Below are positions 10,421 to 23,129 of a DNA stretch of 64,000 bases, one piece after another. The notes under the pieces were generated by a model. It saw only the letters and a program-made list of their open reading frames with translations. It had not been told where the DNA came from and made no database searches. The stretch spans positions 3,402,001-3,466,000 of the forward strand of contig JAQJVL010000001.1 of the NCBI GenBank assembly GCA_035578905.1, written 5' to 3'. Position numbers and translations under genes: made by a program. Position 1 is the first letter of the stretch, and each line of letters begins with the position of its first letter. This stretch comes from Stictocephala bisonia (Eukaryota > Arthropoda > Insecta > Hemiptera > Membracidae).

Positions 10421-11687
10421 ATCGGAACCCCTCATCAAGAGAGTCAGTGCTCATTAAACCAGATTTATTATCATTGGGTGAACAAAATCAGAACTACATA
10501 AAACGTCCCCTCAGCGTTGCTACTATGTCATCACAGATTGATGTATGACTGTTTTTATCATCACTGGGGACTATTCACATCTATTGTAAGAAACCCTCCG
10601 CCCCAAGAAGTCATATTGTAATAAAGATGTTCTTGTCATCATCTTTATCTGATCAAAATCATAAATTACAAAGTTATTTGGTGAGCTAGTGACCGTGTGT
10701 GTGGCCCACGGTGATAGGACTTGATCCCTGGTCGAGTTGCAATCGCCGAGTGTTAGAATTGACGTGCCGAAATTGTTTTGGAATCAACGAGGCCATATAT
10801 CTTTTCGCGACCTATTCAACGAAATTTGAATTACGAGGGTTACTAGTAGCGAGTGACGGGTGCCTATGCAGATCTGTGATAGTATTTGTATATTATACTG
10901 TAGTATTTATGTTACACTGTACTTAAAGTTCAGAATTAGTATCAACATTTGGGCGTATTTCAAATATGCAAGATACAGTTGATGTTCGAGTATAATCAGT
11001 ATTTGTGTTTATTATGTATTTCAAATACTTACTGATTATTATAATCTAATTCGCTTATAACTCTGAAGATAGCTTAGTGTTGGTGATTCGTGTAAAAGTA
11101 CATTTTAAACTTCAATCATCATATACATTTGAAACATAACCCTCAAACCAACTCGATTCTATGACTGCAGACACTATGTGGGTTTAACAGAAATCAGCGT
11201 TATAGTTATGCTGATCTTCCAAGAAATTCGACATAAAAACATTTATTTACTGTACTACCAAAATAAAATTTTGATTATCTTGTAAATAAATGATACATTT
11301 TTATTATTTTGACTGTATACACATACCGTATGTGAAAGGCATTACAAATAATATATTAATATTGTACTTATAATTTGAGAGTAATTAATTAAAACATCTC
11401 ATCAGAGAGACAGGTTATGTCATCATAATTGAATAAGGTTGTTTAAATATCATCATTGGACAATAATTGCATTTATTAACACTTCTCTTCTGAGAGAGGT
11501 TACATCATCATAATTAAATAAGGTTTGATGGTATATCATAAGTTGAGAGTAATCAATTATATTAAAACGTCTCTTCAGAGAGAGTTATTACATCGTAATT
11601 GAACAAGAGTAGATAAAAAATAACAGTTCTAGGCTACATTTCGAGTACCTTCGGCTCTCAGATTCAAGATGGCGGCTAACTTCGGAC

Positions 11688-11898
11688 ATAAATGAATAAG
11701 TAAAATTGTCTTCATTAGCTAGCATTTCTCAGTTTTACATGAACTGCTTTACAGAATAACTTTTTTTAATTACTTATATTAATTAATCTAATTAGGCTCA
11801 GTTACGTAATATAATAATAATAAAAAACCTGCAAACATTTTCTGTGCTTACATCTCACCTCCTTCATTCTAAGGTAGAGCTAGATCAATTTATGCGTG
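11688..11898. other. AT-rich spacer
   Basis: Nothing recognisable was seen between the end of the duplicated unit and the next repeat. Confidence 0.5.
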
Positions 11899-12265
11899 TA
11901 ACACAAATTGGTTAATTTACGGCCTCTAAGAGTAGACTTGGAGATTTTTTTAGACTGTGAAACTTTGTTATCTAGAACATACTGTATTCAATGGGAAAAT
12001 ATACAATTTAATCTGAACACATGTATAGCCAGGTCATAGGACATAGCTAAACATGGCTAGGAACACGATATTTCACTGATTCAGAGTCAATTACCGTACT
12101 TTGTGCCCTCTAAAAGTAGCCTTCAGATTTTTATATACTATGAAACTTTGTTATCTAAGAGAACAAACTAATTTTAATTAGAAAATATAAAATTTAATTT
12201 GACCAAATGCTTAACCAATTTACAGGACATGGCTAAATATGGCGAGAAACCCAATATTTCACTGA
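11899..12265. repeat. Diverged direct duplication, about 186-bp period
   Basis: Two adjacent copies share, in order, CTCTAA(G/A)AGTAG, CTATGAAACTTTGTTATCTA-like sequence, a GGACATAGCTAAA-like segment and ATTTCACTGATTCAGAG. The last motif falls at about 12069 and 12255. Confidence 0.65.
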
Positions 12266-12287
12266 TTCAGAGGGAACTACAGCAATA

Positions 12288-12900
12288 TATACTAGGGGAC
12301 ACCCCTGCACGCTTCGTGTGCCATCCCGATTCTCGCTGCGCTCGATACACTTCCAAATAGTTGGCAAGCGTGTTTGACTGCAAATAATAGTAGATTATCT
12401 GTATAACGTAAAATTACTATATTAAATTATTAAATAATAATAATAATTTTACAGTATATAACTCACACTACTTGCGTTGTTACATATTTATTAGTATAGG
12501 GTATTACTTAACCTATTTCAATAGTGTTTATTTCATTTGTGTTTTTTTAACAGCTGAAGATTAAACTCCTAATGCATCAATAGGGTAATGTCAAATTTAT
12601 AAAATAAATATGTTTATTTATTTACAAAACAGCTGTAATTAATGTACTAAAATAAACCCAATGTTATTCTTATGGCAAAAAGGAAATTTTGAGGGGCTGT
12701 TTGTACCGATTAGGAATGGAATTTCGAAAAATCCGTTCTTAGTGGGTAACTTCGATTCTAAAGCTAATTTCCTTCAACATTTCGTGGAAAACCGTTCAGT
12801 AGTTTTTGAGATTTTGTGATCAGTCAGTCAACGAGCGAGAGGTATTTGGCTTATATATAGATAAAAGCCATTTACCACTCATTACTATTTCTCCAAAACT
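12288..12900 (+). mobile_element. Non-autonomous transposon-like block
   Basis: It starts with CTAGGGGACACCCCTGCACG and a CG-rich segment (TTCTCGCTGCGCTCG) and ends with CCGTTCAGTAGTTTTTGAG, CAGTCAGTCAACG and GGCTTATATATAGAT. A CG-rich head with a tail of this type resembles non-autonomous elements that are common in insect genomes. The class is not certain. A related head (CTAGGGGACGCG) lies at 51113. No protein is encoded. Confidence 0.4.
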
Positions 12901-13890
12901 ATACGTCCAATTGACTTAAAATTTTTTGTTTCCAATTGACTTGAAGATAGGTTTATCTTCGCCCCTGGGAAGGATTTTTTTCTCCGACCTCAGGACTCCG
13001 TCCTACTGGCCTCCAAAATTTCCATAGCATTCTTAAGGAGGTATATTAATTGATTTATTTATTTGATTAACATCTATTTAGAAAAAAAATTGAATAAATT
13101 AGTGTTAGGATAAACTTTTAAAATTATTTTACTTTTAAAAAATTGAGTAAGGTAGTAAATTATTCCTAACATCAGCTGTTCTAAAATGGATGATATATTA
13201 AATAATTGTTTTTAAAAAACAAAGTATTTAGTTTGATTTACTTTAAGTTATTTTTAATGTTTTTTGAACTGTTGGAATTGTTACTTATATTTTGATTGCA
13301 AGTCTTCAAACTCAGTATTATAACCTGTGAAGTGGGCGGATTCAGCTAGTGGTTTTATAAATAACAATTACTATCGTAATTTGTGTAATTACGTAAACTA
13401 GTTAAAACCTCTACTTGTGTAAATGTACAGTGGAAACTATAGTCTTTCTGTAAAAACAGAAGCCCTCAAACTCCACTGTGTTCGCTGTTGGCCATTTTTC
13501 TCACACATTACCATCAGGCAATATGAAATGTCTACGGCCCTTTTTAGACTTCTTCCGGGGGAAGGGGGGGTCAAGAAAGTAAAAAAAAACAATGTGTGGA
13601 ACAAAATTTAGGAAGACGAAATACAAGTTTCATTGAAATTATTCTGTCTTCAAAACTTCTTGTTTCTCATATCGGGGAATGAAATTTAAAAAAAAATTAA
13701 CTCACTTTATATCAAATTAGTTAATATACTGTTTTATATAGTTTTTGATTAATGTATTAGACTTTATATTTAGTCACTATTGGTTAGGGTTAGACGAAAT
13801 AAGTTGATAACTTTAACCCCCTTTCAAGTATAGTCTATCATCATATACATTTTAAATAGTGTTTAAGACTGGAATTGTTAGTATTGATTA
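12901..13890. other. AT-rich region with a small R-family fragment
   Basis: Mostly AT-rich sequence without a recognisable gene. Bases 13423-13530 are a diverged R-family core (ACAGTGGAAACTATAG, TGTTGGCC, ATCAGGCAATATGAAA). Bases 13720-13890 resemble diverged satellite monomers that grade into the array beginning at 13901. Confidence 0.5.
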
Positions 13891-13900
13891 GACGAATAAG

Positions 13901-16900
13901 AAGTCACGAACATGTAACCCTCGAGCAAGTAGTCTGTCATCGCACTTATGTACATTTAAAATCATGTTTAAGGCTTGTAATGCCAATATTGGTTAGACAA
14001 AAACAGCAAGAAGTCACGAACATGTAACCCTCGAGCAAGTAGTCTGTCATCGCACTTATGTACATTTAAAATCATGTTTAAGGCTTGTAATGTCAATATT
14101 GGTTAGACAAAAACAGCAAGAAGTCACGAACATGTAACCCTCGAGCAAGTAGTCTGTCATCGCACTTATGTACATTTAAATCATGTTTAAGGCTTGTAAT
14201 GCCAATGTTGGTTAGACAAAATACAGCAAGAAGTCACGAACACGTAACCCTCGAGCAAGTAGTCTGTCATCGCACTTATGTACATTTAAAATCATATTTA
14301 AGGCTTGTAATGTCAATATTGGTTGGACAAAAACAGCAAGAAGTCACGAACATGTAACCCTCGAGCAAGTAGTCTGTCATCGCACTTACGTACATTTAAA
14401 TCATGTTTAAGGCTTGTAATGCCAATGTTGGTTAGACAAAATACAGCAAGAAGTCACGAACACGTAACCCTCGAGCAAGTAGTCTGTCATCGCACTTATG
14501 TACATTTAAAATCATATTTAAGGCTTGTAATGTCAATATTGGTTAGACAAAAACAGCAAGAAGTCACGAACATGTAATCCTCGAGCAAGTAGTCTGTCAT
14601 CGCACTTAAGTATTTTAAATCATGTTTAAGGCTTGTAATGCCAATGTTGGTTAGACAAAATACAGCAAGAAGTCACGAACACGTAACCCTCGAGCAAGTA
14701 GTCTGTCATCGCACTTAAGTACATTTAAATCATGTTTAAGGCTTGTAATGCCAATGTTGGTTAGACAAAATACAGCAAGAAGTCACGAACACGTAATCCT
14801 CGAGCAAGTAGTCTGTCATCGCACTTATGTACATTTAAATCATGTTTAAGGCTTGTAATGCCAATATTGGTTAGACAAAAACAGCAAGAAGTCACGAACA
14901 TGTAACCCTCGAGCAAGTAGTCTGTCATCGCACTTATGTACATTTAAAATCATGTTTAAGGCTTGTAATGTCAATATTGGTTAGACAAAAACAGCAAGAA
15001 GTCACGAACATGTAACCCTCGAGCAAGTAGTCTGTCATCGCACTTATGTACATTTAAATCATGTTTAAGGCTTGTAATGCCAATGTTGGTTAGACAAAAT
15101 ACAGCAAGAAGTCACGAACACGTAACCCTCGAGCAAGTAGTCTGTCATCGCACTTATGTACATTTAAAATCATATTTAAGGCTTGTAATGTCAATATTGG
15201 TTAGACAAAAACAGCAAGAAGTCACGAACATGTAACCCTCGAGCAAGTAGTCTGTCATCGCACTTACGTACATTTAAATCATGTTTAAGGCTTGTAATGC
15301 CAATGTTGGTTAGACAAAATACAGCAAGAAGTCACGAACACGTAACCCTCGAGCAAGTAGTCTGTCATCGCACTTATGTACATTTAAAATCATATTTAAG
15401 GCTTGTAATGTCAATATTGGTTAGACAAAAACAGCAAGAAGTCACGAACATGTAATCCTCGAGCAAGTAGTCTGTCATCGCACTTATGTACATTTAAATC
15501 ATGTTTAAGGCTTGTAATGCCAATGTTGGTTAGACAAAATACAGCAAGAAGTCACGAACATGTAACCCTCGAGCAAGTAGTCTGTCATCGCACTTATGTA
15601 CATTTAAATCATGTTTAAGGCTTGTAATGCCAATATTGGTTAGACAAAATACAGCAAGAAGTCACGAACATGTAATCCTCGAGCAAGTAGTCTGTCATCG
15701 CACTTATGTACATTTAAAATCATGCTTATCTCTTGTATGTTCACTGTTGGGTGGACAAAACAAGAAGTCGATAACATGTAACCCTCGAGCAAGTAGTCTG
15801 TCATCGCACTTAAGTACATTTAAAATCATGCTTATCTCTTGTATGTTCACTGTTGGGTGGACAAAACAAGAAGTCGATAACATGTAACCCTCGAGCAAGT
15901 AGTCTGTCATCGCACTTAAGTACATTTAAAATCATGCTTATCTCTTGTATGTTCACTGTTGGGTGGACAAAACAAGAAGTCGATAACATGTAACCCTCGA
16001 GCAAGTAGTCTGTCATCGCACTTAAGTACATTTAAAATCATGCTTATCTCTTGTATGTTCACTGTTGGGTGGACAAAACAAGAAGTCGATAACATGTAAC
16101 CCTCGAGCAAGTAGTCTGTCATCGCACTTATGTACATTTAAAATCATGCTTATCTCTTGTATGTTCACTGTTGGGTGGACAAAACAAGAAGTCGATAACA
16201 TGTAACCCTCGAGCAAGTAGTCTGTCATCGCACTTATGTACATTTAAAATCATGCTTATCTCTTGTATGTTCACTGTTGGGTGGACAAAACAAGAAGTCG
16301 ATAACATGTAACCCTCGAGCAAGTAGTCTGTCATCGCACTTATGTACATTTAAAATCATGCTTATCTCTTGTATGTTCACTGTTGGGTGGACAAAACAAG
16401 AAGTCACGAACATGTAACCCTCGAGCAAGTAGTCTGTCATCGCACTTATGTACATTTAAAATCATGCTTATCTCTTGTATGTTCACTGTTGGGTGGACAA
16501 AACAAGAAGTCGATAACATGTAACCCTCGAGCAAGTAGTCTGTCATCGCACTTATGTACATTTAAAATCATGCTTATCTCTTGTATGTTCACTGTTGGGT
16601 GGACAAAACAAGAAGTCGATAACATGTAACCCTCGAGCAAGTAGTCTGTCATCGCACTTATGTACATTTAAAATCATGCTTATCTCTTGTATGTTCACTG
16701 TTGGGTGGACAAAACAAGAAGTCGATAACATGTAACCCTCGAGCAAGTAGTCTGTCATCGCACTTATGTACATTTAAAATCATGCTTATCTCTTGTATGT
16801 TCACTGTTGGGTGGACAAAACAAGAAGTCGATAACATGTAACCCTCGAGCAAGTAGTCTGTCATCGCACTTATGTACATTTAAAATCATGCTTATCTCTT

Positions 16901-17273
16901 GTATGTTCACTGTTGGGTGGACAAAACAAGAAGTCGATAACATGTAACCCTCGAGCAAGTAGTCTGTCATCGCACTTAAGTACATTTAAAATCATGCTTA
17001 TCTCTTGTATGTTCACTGTTGGGTGGACAAAACAAGAAGTCGATAACATGTAACCCTCGAGCAAGTAGTCTGTCATCGCACTTATGTACATTTAAATCAT
17101 GTTTAAGGCTTGTAATGCCAATATTGGTTAGACAAAAAACAGCAAGAAGTCACGAACATGTAACCCTCGAGCAAGTAGTCTGTCATCGCACTTAAGTACA
17201 TTTAAAATCATGCTTATCTCTTGTATGTTCACTGTTGGGTGGACAAAACAAGAAGTCGATAACATGTAACCGT
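13901..17273. repeat. Satellite array with two monomer types (110 bp and 106 bp)
   Basis: Monomers share AACCCTCGAGCAAGTAGTC and TGTCATCGCACTTA...TACATTTAAA but differ in the second half. Type A (about 110 bp) has GTTTAAGGCTTGTAATG; type B (106 bp) has CTTATCTCTTGTATGTTCAC and TTGGGTGGAC. Counted by AAGTC(A/G) starts there are 16 type A units (13901-15658), 13 type B (15659-17036), then one A-length and one B-length unit and a broken end. Open frames of about 73 residues repeat every 106 bases on the minus strand; they result from the repeat and are not genes. Confidence 0.95.
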
Positions 17274-17769
17274 AATGGTGTACTTTCAAATATGGTTCTT
17301 ATTATATCATCATTTGAAAGTAATTACATACATTAAAAACATTTCTTTAGAAAGAATAATTACGTCATCAGAACTTAACAAGATTATTAGGTCAATCATC
17401 ATTGGAGTATACTTAAATATACTTTGGACGTATCTTGAAGATACCAATTTCATCATCTTAATTGAAGGTGGTTAATTGGATGTCATCATTGGAGTAGAAT
17501 ATTTTAAAAACATTCCTTACGAGAGACAGATCATCATATTTGAATATGATTTTTTGTCATTCATCATTGGAGAATAATAACATATAATTGAAACATCTTT
17601 GCTCAGATGTTGTACTTATGTTCAGTGGCAACTATATCCTTTCTGAATAAATCAGAAGACCCTTTACCACCACTGTCCTTGCTGTTGGCCATGTTCTCTC
17701 ACATTACCACTAGGCAATATGAAAGGTGTATTGGCCTTTATTCACTTCATTCTGAGGATGAGGTCAAAT
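17274..17769. repeat. R-family fragment
   Basis: It contains the TCATCATTTGAAAGTAATTA, GAGAGACAG and ATCATTGGAG motifs and then the core block (AGAAGACCCTTTACCACC, GCTGTTGGCCATGTTC, AGGCAATATGAAAGGTG). It lies between the satellite and a LINE remnant and is non-coding. Confidence 0.65.
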
Positions 17770-19500
17770 CAAAATTTATTTATTTTGACTAAGTACACTG
17801 TATGAAATGAGTTACATACAATAATGAAATTAGCTTAAATTCATAACTAACAAATACACCTTATAAATAATTAATATCTATTACTGTAAAAGAAGTACCC
17901 AAAGCTGTAACAACATTTTCCCAAAAGTACGATTTTGCTTTCTGATAAGTAAGGATTTTATTTACTATCGACTGGTAGAACATTAAAAAGCTGTATAGCG
18001 TTGTGTTGTAAGTGATTTTCGAGGAACGCAGTTTTATGTTTAGCTATATTGGAGTTACAGTTTATAAATGTCTAATGTTTTAGTCATGGTTTGATCTGTT
18101 GTTTAATGTATGTATATATCACATTGCAACAGTTAATCAGTTAAGAATATATAACGATGGGAAGGTAAGAATGTTGTATGTCTTAAATATCTGTTTGAAA
18201 AAAACCAGGGATTTTTTTAAAAAACAAGCTCTTAACGCTCACTGTTGTGGTATGAATAGTAGTTTTGTTTTACTCCTTTCGCTCCCCCAAATTGCCATTC
18301 CATAAGTAAGGTGAGAATAAACTAGCCCATAGAAAGCCGTAAGAAGCAGAGACAAATCCCCAAAAGCTTAGAGGTTTTTGATTAAAAAATACCGGAACTA
18401 ACCCTCTTGCAAGCGTAATCTATGTCGTTGTGGAAATTTTTTTTGTGGAAAGTTTTCATCCAAAATTTAACCTTAAAACGTTATTGAATTGGTGGGTTGT
18501 AGACTTAAGTTTTCAAAATTTAACAAAATATTATGTTTGACTGTACGATTTCGGATTGAAAAGTCAATCATCTCAGTTTTCGTGAAATTTAACGACAGCA
18601 GGTTAGAAAGAAAGCGGTAAAATAATACTTGTGTTGCTTTTCAGTTTTCAGTTCCAACGAGTAGGGGCAAATGAAATAAGCAAATATGAGCAGATTGTAC
18701 AATTGGGGGCAAATCGTTGATATACAACATAAAAGGATAAGTACCAAGTATCGATCCCTTAGGTATGCCGACACTAACCTGTGATTTTTTTAAAGTCTAG
18801 GAATTGAATAACACTATTTTTTTTATCAATGCTCGATAACTTCAGTGTTCGCAGAGGTAGCCGCCATATTGGATTTACATCCCATAAGAGCAATGTCAAA
18901 TTTGAATTCGTACTGTGACTTAACGATTTGTCGGACAATTATAATATTTACATAGTTTGAACGAGTATAAAATATACTAGTATATCCACTCTTTTACGTT
19001 CTCCGTCTAGCCATCTTCCTTTCCATTAGTTCTGGTAGTCGTCACTCTCAAAACCCTCCAACTAATGCTAAAGTCAAATTAAACGTTTCATTTACCTCTG
19101 CAGACTCGCAAACCGAGACGCCATGCCTTGTCCAGAAGACGGTAATGAATTACTGTCAACTGCTATAGACAGGCGAAAATTATTCGAAAACTATGTTTTT
19201 ATTTTGTATACAAAGAATTGATTAAGAAGTGGATTATTGAAAATATAGTATTAAATGTTTGTTTGGACTTATCAAATTAAAAATCGATAATTCTCTTTTC
19301 AAAAAGTTTTTCTAGAATTTTGAATAGTGTTGAAATTAAAGAAATCAGACGATAATCATTACAATTGCACTTGCTATCCTTCTTATGGATAGGCTTAGTT
19401 ATTAAGTGTTTAAAAACAACAGGAAATATTTCAAGCTCAACAGTTCCCTAATGTAAAGGTTGTTACACTTGGTCCATAAATTCTTTTAAATTAATGTTTA
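17770..19500 (-). mobile_element. Degenerate LINE remnant
   Basis: Reading the minus strand from 19500 down, broken frames give an RT finger segment (CNCNDYRLISLISTLFKILE near 19390-19300), then GIPKGSILG and YINDLPP (near 18780-18700), then a C-terminal tail with HLQHNAIQLFNVLP (near 18030-17970) and an AT-rich 3' UTR. These are in the correct order for LINE ORF2. Between the RT parts, 18850-19250 is unmatched and may hold an insertion. Stops and frameshifts throughout make it a fossil. Confidence 0.7.
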
Positions 19501-19504
19501 ATCA

Positions 19505-20335
19505 TAGGGTAGGAAAAACCAAAAACGTCCCCTCAACGCATAGCTAGTCGGTCATCACGTAGAGATGTATGACTAATGAAATCATCATTGGGGACTAATT
19601 ATATTAATCGTAAGCAACCCCGTTTGCACTACGTAGTCAGTTTTTTAATCTCTACATAGTCAGTCATCAAGATGATCTTGTCGTCATCATTATTTGAACC
19701 ATCTATAAACTAGTATTCATTCATCAAAGTTCAGCAGGCATATTGTAAAGTAGTCTCTTAATGAAATTATTGGTAGTATTTAATTAGTCTTTCACGAATA
19801 CTAATTAAAACTCTTTTACTATTGTTATTCGGTTATTGATATTAAACTTGTGAAAATATACCCTTTAGTTAGTGTACAGTGGAAAGAGTAGACTTTCTGA
19901 AATATAACAGAAGTCTCCCTACTACCACTGATCTTGCTGTTGGCCATGTTCTCTCAGTTTACCACCAGGCAAAATGAAAGGCGTGTTGGCCATCTGTGGA
20001 GGATTAAAATTAAATTATTAAAATCTTTTCTTAAAGTGATTGAGCCATGGGCATATTTGATTGGTGTTTGTTTGAATTAACTGACAAAAAATCAGAAAAT
20101 TAAAGTTTTACCTTCCAAGGACGTTGTATATGTAAATTTGAATTTTGAAATATGTGTCTCCTATCTATAGTATTCGAGTAATGAACAAGTTTAAGTCATA
20201 ATTTGTAATTACATTTTAATGAAAAAATTATCAAATCTTGACTTTTCAATATCCATAACAGTAACCAACGTCAGATTAAGCTTGTTCTGTTTAAACTTAA
20301 TCTTCCATTTTCTTATTTTTAAGCAATACATTGTG
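19505..20335. repeat. R-family copy (left half), not split by the LINE
   Basis: It contains CGTCCCCTCAACGC, CATCATTGGGGACTA, GTCAGTCATCAAG, the uninterrupted segment across the point where 556-5536 is inserted in the first copy, and then the GCTGTTGGCCATGTTC core and a stretch matching 5800-6090. It apparently continues at 23130 after LINE insertions. Confidence 0.65.
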
Positions 20336-20459
20336 TGGCTTTCATAGGCCAGTTACCAAACTAATACAAATTTTTAAAAATTACTCAGATAGAAAATATT
20401 TAACTAACATCAAAGCTACAGGACATAGTACTTGTGTCCTAGTGTTTAAATATTAGTCT

Positions 20460-21265
20460 CCCCTCACGGAGCTAAATCCTGGTTTCGTAACTTCAACACC
20501 TCCTTCTCCGATTGAATGAAGACCAGCTGATCTCCCTTGAAAATAACACAATGGACGATCATTAACTACGTGATTCATAGTTTCAACGTTGACTTCGCAA
20601 TCATATGACTGATCATTTTCCACTTAAATTCCCAGTAGTTGCATCTTCCTACGAGAACTACTCAAGAATGATAGTCAATTCCTTACGAGGAAGGTTCATT
20701 CCACTGATGACGGTCATAGGGTCTGATACCAGTAACTTGTCTCGTCCGTCAAACATATCCCAAGTCTACACTCAGTTAGTTTTTGGTGAAAATTCGTTTG
20801 AGAATAAATGGAAAGCTAGTCGAAGGGGTGGTTTTCTAGATGTAAGTCACCCTGCACGTTGTGGGATACAGGTATTTGGTGCAAAATAGGGAGATTCGGA
20901 GTAGATAGGAGCTTTTTAAACTCTCTGAGAAGTACCTCTTTGCGTCTTATATCCGGAAGAACTATGTAGCACAGCACTGGAAGCCATGGTGGTGGGGTTG
21001 CAATGAGGGAGACACTGATAGCCTACATCACCTTATTTAGTTGTATATCAACCTCTCGTACATGTGCACTGTTAAGCCACACGGCAGCATAATATTCAGC
21101 AATGAAATAAACCAGGGACAAAGCTGAAGTACACAGGACTAATGCGTTGACTCCCCACTGTGATCCAGCAAGTGGCTGCAATATGTTAGTTCTGGTTCTC
21201 ACTTTAGCTGCTGTTTTCTGTAGGTTACTTTTAAAACAGATATATCCATTTGTATCCAAAGACTC
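20460..21265 (-). mobile_element. Degenerate LINE remnant, RT thumb and C-terminus
   Basis: The minus-strand ORF 21259-21023 reads LQKTAAKVRTRTNILQ, LAGSQWG, TSALSLVYF and VWLNSAHVREVD, a well-known signature after the RT palm of arthropod LINEs. Downstream broken frames give WLPVLC, DIRRKEVLLREF (near 20990-20900) and a C-terminal segment with NVETMNHVVND (near 20590-20540), the usual end of this LINE group. The plus-strand ORF at 20605-20889 overlaps this and is a shadow. Confidence 0.75.
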
Positions 21266-21529
21266 CCAAGTACTTTGGATACAAAATTAGGTAAAAATAA
21301 GAAAATTTCCCAAACTACAAATAAGTTGACTGTATATAATCATTATATAACTGATAACAAATAAATTGAGAAAATTTCAAACAACACTTTACAGATATTA
21401 GTATGAAATTGGCTGGCAAAATACCTGATAATGTTGACAATTAGTATATAATGAATAAGAACATTTGTGATATCATTTATTTACCGTAATAATCAACAAG
21501 AATTATTTAAAATAATAAGTTGAATGAAA

Positions 21530-22607
21530 AACTAAGGAGGAGGGCCTGATCAAATAGACATAAAGACTTTAAAAACACTAAACCAGATTCTTGTTCTATT
21601 TTTAGAATACCTTTTCAATACCTGTATGCATATTGGTGTCTGGCCGCAATTGGTAAAAATTCAATGGTTATCACTATTCACAAAAATGGTAGCACTACTT
21701 AATGCTTAAATTATATACCAATATCTCTGATTTTTAACATTGCTAAAATCTTTGAAAAAATAATACATACTAGATTATATCATTTTATTGATACACATAA
21801 TTTACTTTCACCAAAATAAATTATTTTCAGGAGAAATATTGATACATCAAAGGCCTCAGCTACTGTTACTAAAATAATTAATGAAGGATTAAACCACAAA
21901 AAAAGTTATACAGTAGCTACTTTTTTACATTAAAAAAACATCTGTAGCTCATGAAATCTTATTTAAACAATTTTGCAGTACTGGAATTAGACGACACTGA
22001 CTTAAATTAATTAAAAGCTATTTAACTAATAGAAAAAAGTGTGTCAGAATAGATTAAACTTATAGTGATAATAAAACAGTTCAAATTGGAGTACCTCAAG
22101 GGTTAGGCCTAGGTACACTATTTTTTATCATATTCATAAATGATATTTTTAATAATATATTTGATACCGCAGCTTATTACGATGACACCTTTATACTAAG
22201 TATTGACCAAAATAATGTCCTTTCTGAAGCAAGTATTAATAAAAAATCGTGAAAGGCTACATAATGGTTTATAAACAATAAACTGCATTATTTGGAAGAA
22301 AAAAGATATAAAGAATAAAATGCTATAAATATCTGGTAGTCAACATCGATGATAATTTGAAGTGGAACTTACATATTGAAACCACAGTTTAAAAACTCAG
22401 GTATTATCTTTACATTTGTTACAAAATAAACATTTGAAGATACAGACACCACATTCTATATATTATGCCTTTGTAAACAGCATAGCAACTTGTGGAATAA
22501 TTAGTTGGGATGTGGCATTTAGCACAACGATTAATCCAGTAATCAAATCAATAAATATATTTCAAGAAAATCTACAAAGTGAGAACTTTAACCCATTGGG
22601 AATTTCG

Positions 22608-22676
<69 letters not shown>

Positions 22677-22990
22677 TAGAAGCATTAATACGCAATTACG
22701 AACAATTCAAAATACAAGTTTTAGCCTTCACTTCAGAAACAAGAAATAAATCACTTCAACTACCTTCTGTAAAAAAAAAAAAAAAAACACACAAAAAACA
22801 AACTATGTAAAAGAAGCAGCACTATATTGCTTATAAAATTTATAATTATCTACCATCCACATTGAAGACATTAACTGGCAGAAATATTATTATTAAAAAT
22901 ATTCTTAGATATATACTAACATTGGACCCTCTGACTGCAACACTCTTAAGATTAATACACATATGCTATATTATATATTATGTTGCATTA
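21530..22990 (+). mobile_element. Degenerate LINE remnant, plus strand
   Basis: Broken plus-strand frames read an RT N-terminal segment (KTLNQILVLFLEYLFNTCMH near 21570), GVPQGLGLGTLFFIIFINDI (near 22090-22150), a changed catalytic box YYDDT (near 22180) and a C-terminal YNYLPSTLKTL segment (near 22845). The order is right for LINE ORF2. An AC/AT microsatellite at 22603-22677 interrupts it. Dense stops show it is long dead. It lies next to, and opposite, the LINE at 20460-21265. Confidence 0.7.
22603..22677. repeat. Compound microsatellite (AC)n(AT)n
   Basis: A short CA run passes into about 27 AT repeats inside the LINE remnant. Confidence 0.95.
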
Positions 22991-23129
22991 ATTAGTGTTA
23001 AATTAAATATCTAAATGCCTTCCCCACGTACAGATGGCTTCACCATCTCTTGTGGGTGACAAAATAATGTACATTTGTATATTTATTTTGTTTAAAAGGC
23101 AATAATAATAAATAACATTAAAAAATATG

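Larger units (their letters stand above)
8158..11687. repeat. Tandem segmental duplication, unit 2
   Basis: Direct copy of unit 1 beginning inside the LINE 3' UTR and ending just after GATTCAAGATGGCGG. It lacks the LTR element and the minisatellite and retains about 50 bases of LINE sequence lost from unit 1 (near 8545-8600). In part it is therefore closer to the state before duplication. Confidence 0.85.

Noticed and set aside
15627..17091. Series of 73- and 86-residue ORFs spaced 106 bases apart
   Set aside because: They follow the satellite period; 106 is not a multiple of three and each ORF spans two monomers, so they come from the repeat.
13901..17273. Possible CRISPR-like array
   Set aside because: Monomers are adjacent and repeat over their full length with no unique spacers, in a eukaryotic context; this is satellite DNA.
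20605..20889. 94-residue plus-strand ORF
   Set aside because: Lies opposite a recognisable minus-strand LINE C-terminus; it is a shadow frame.
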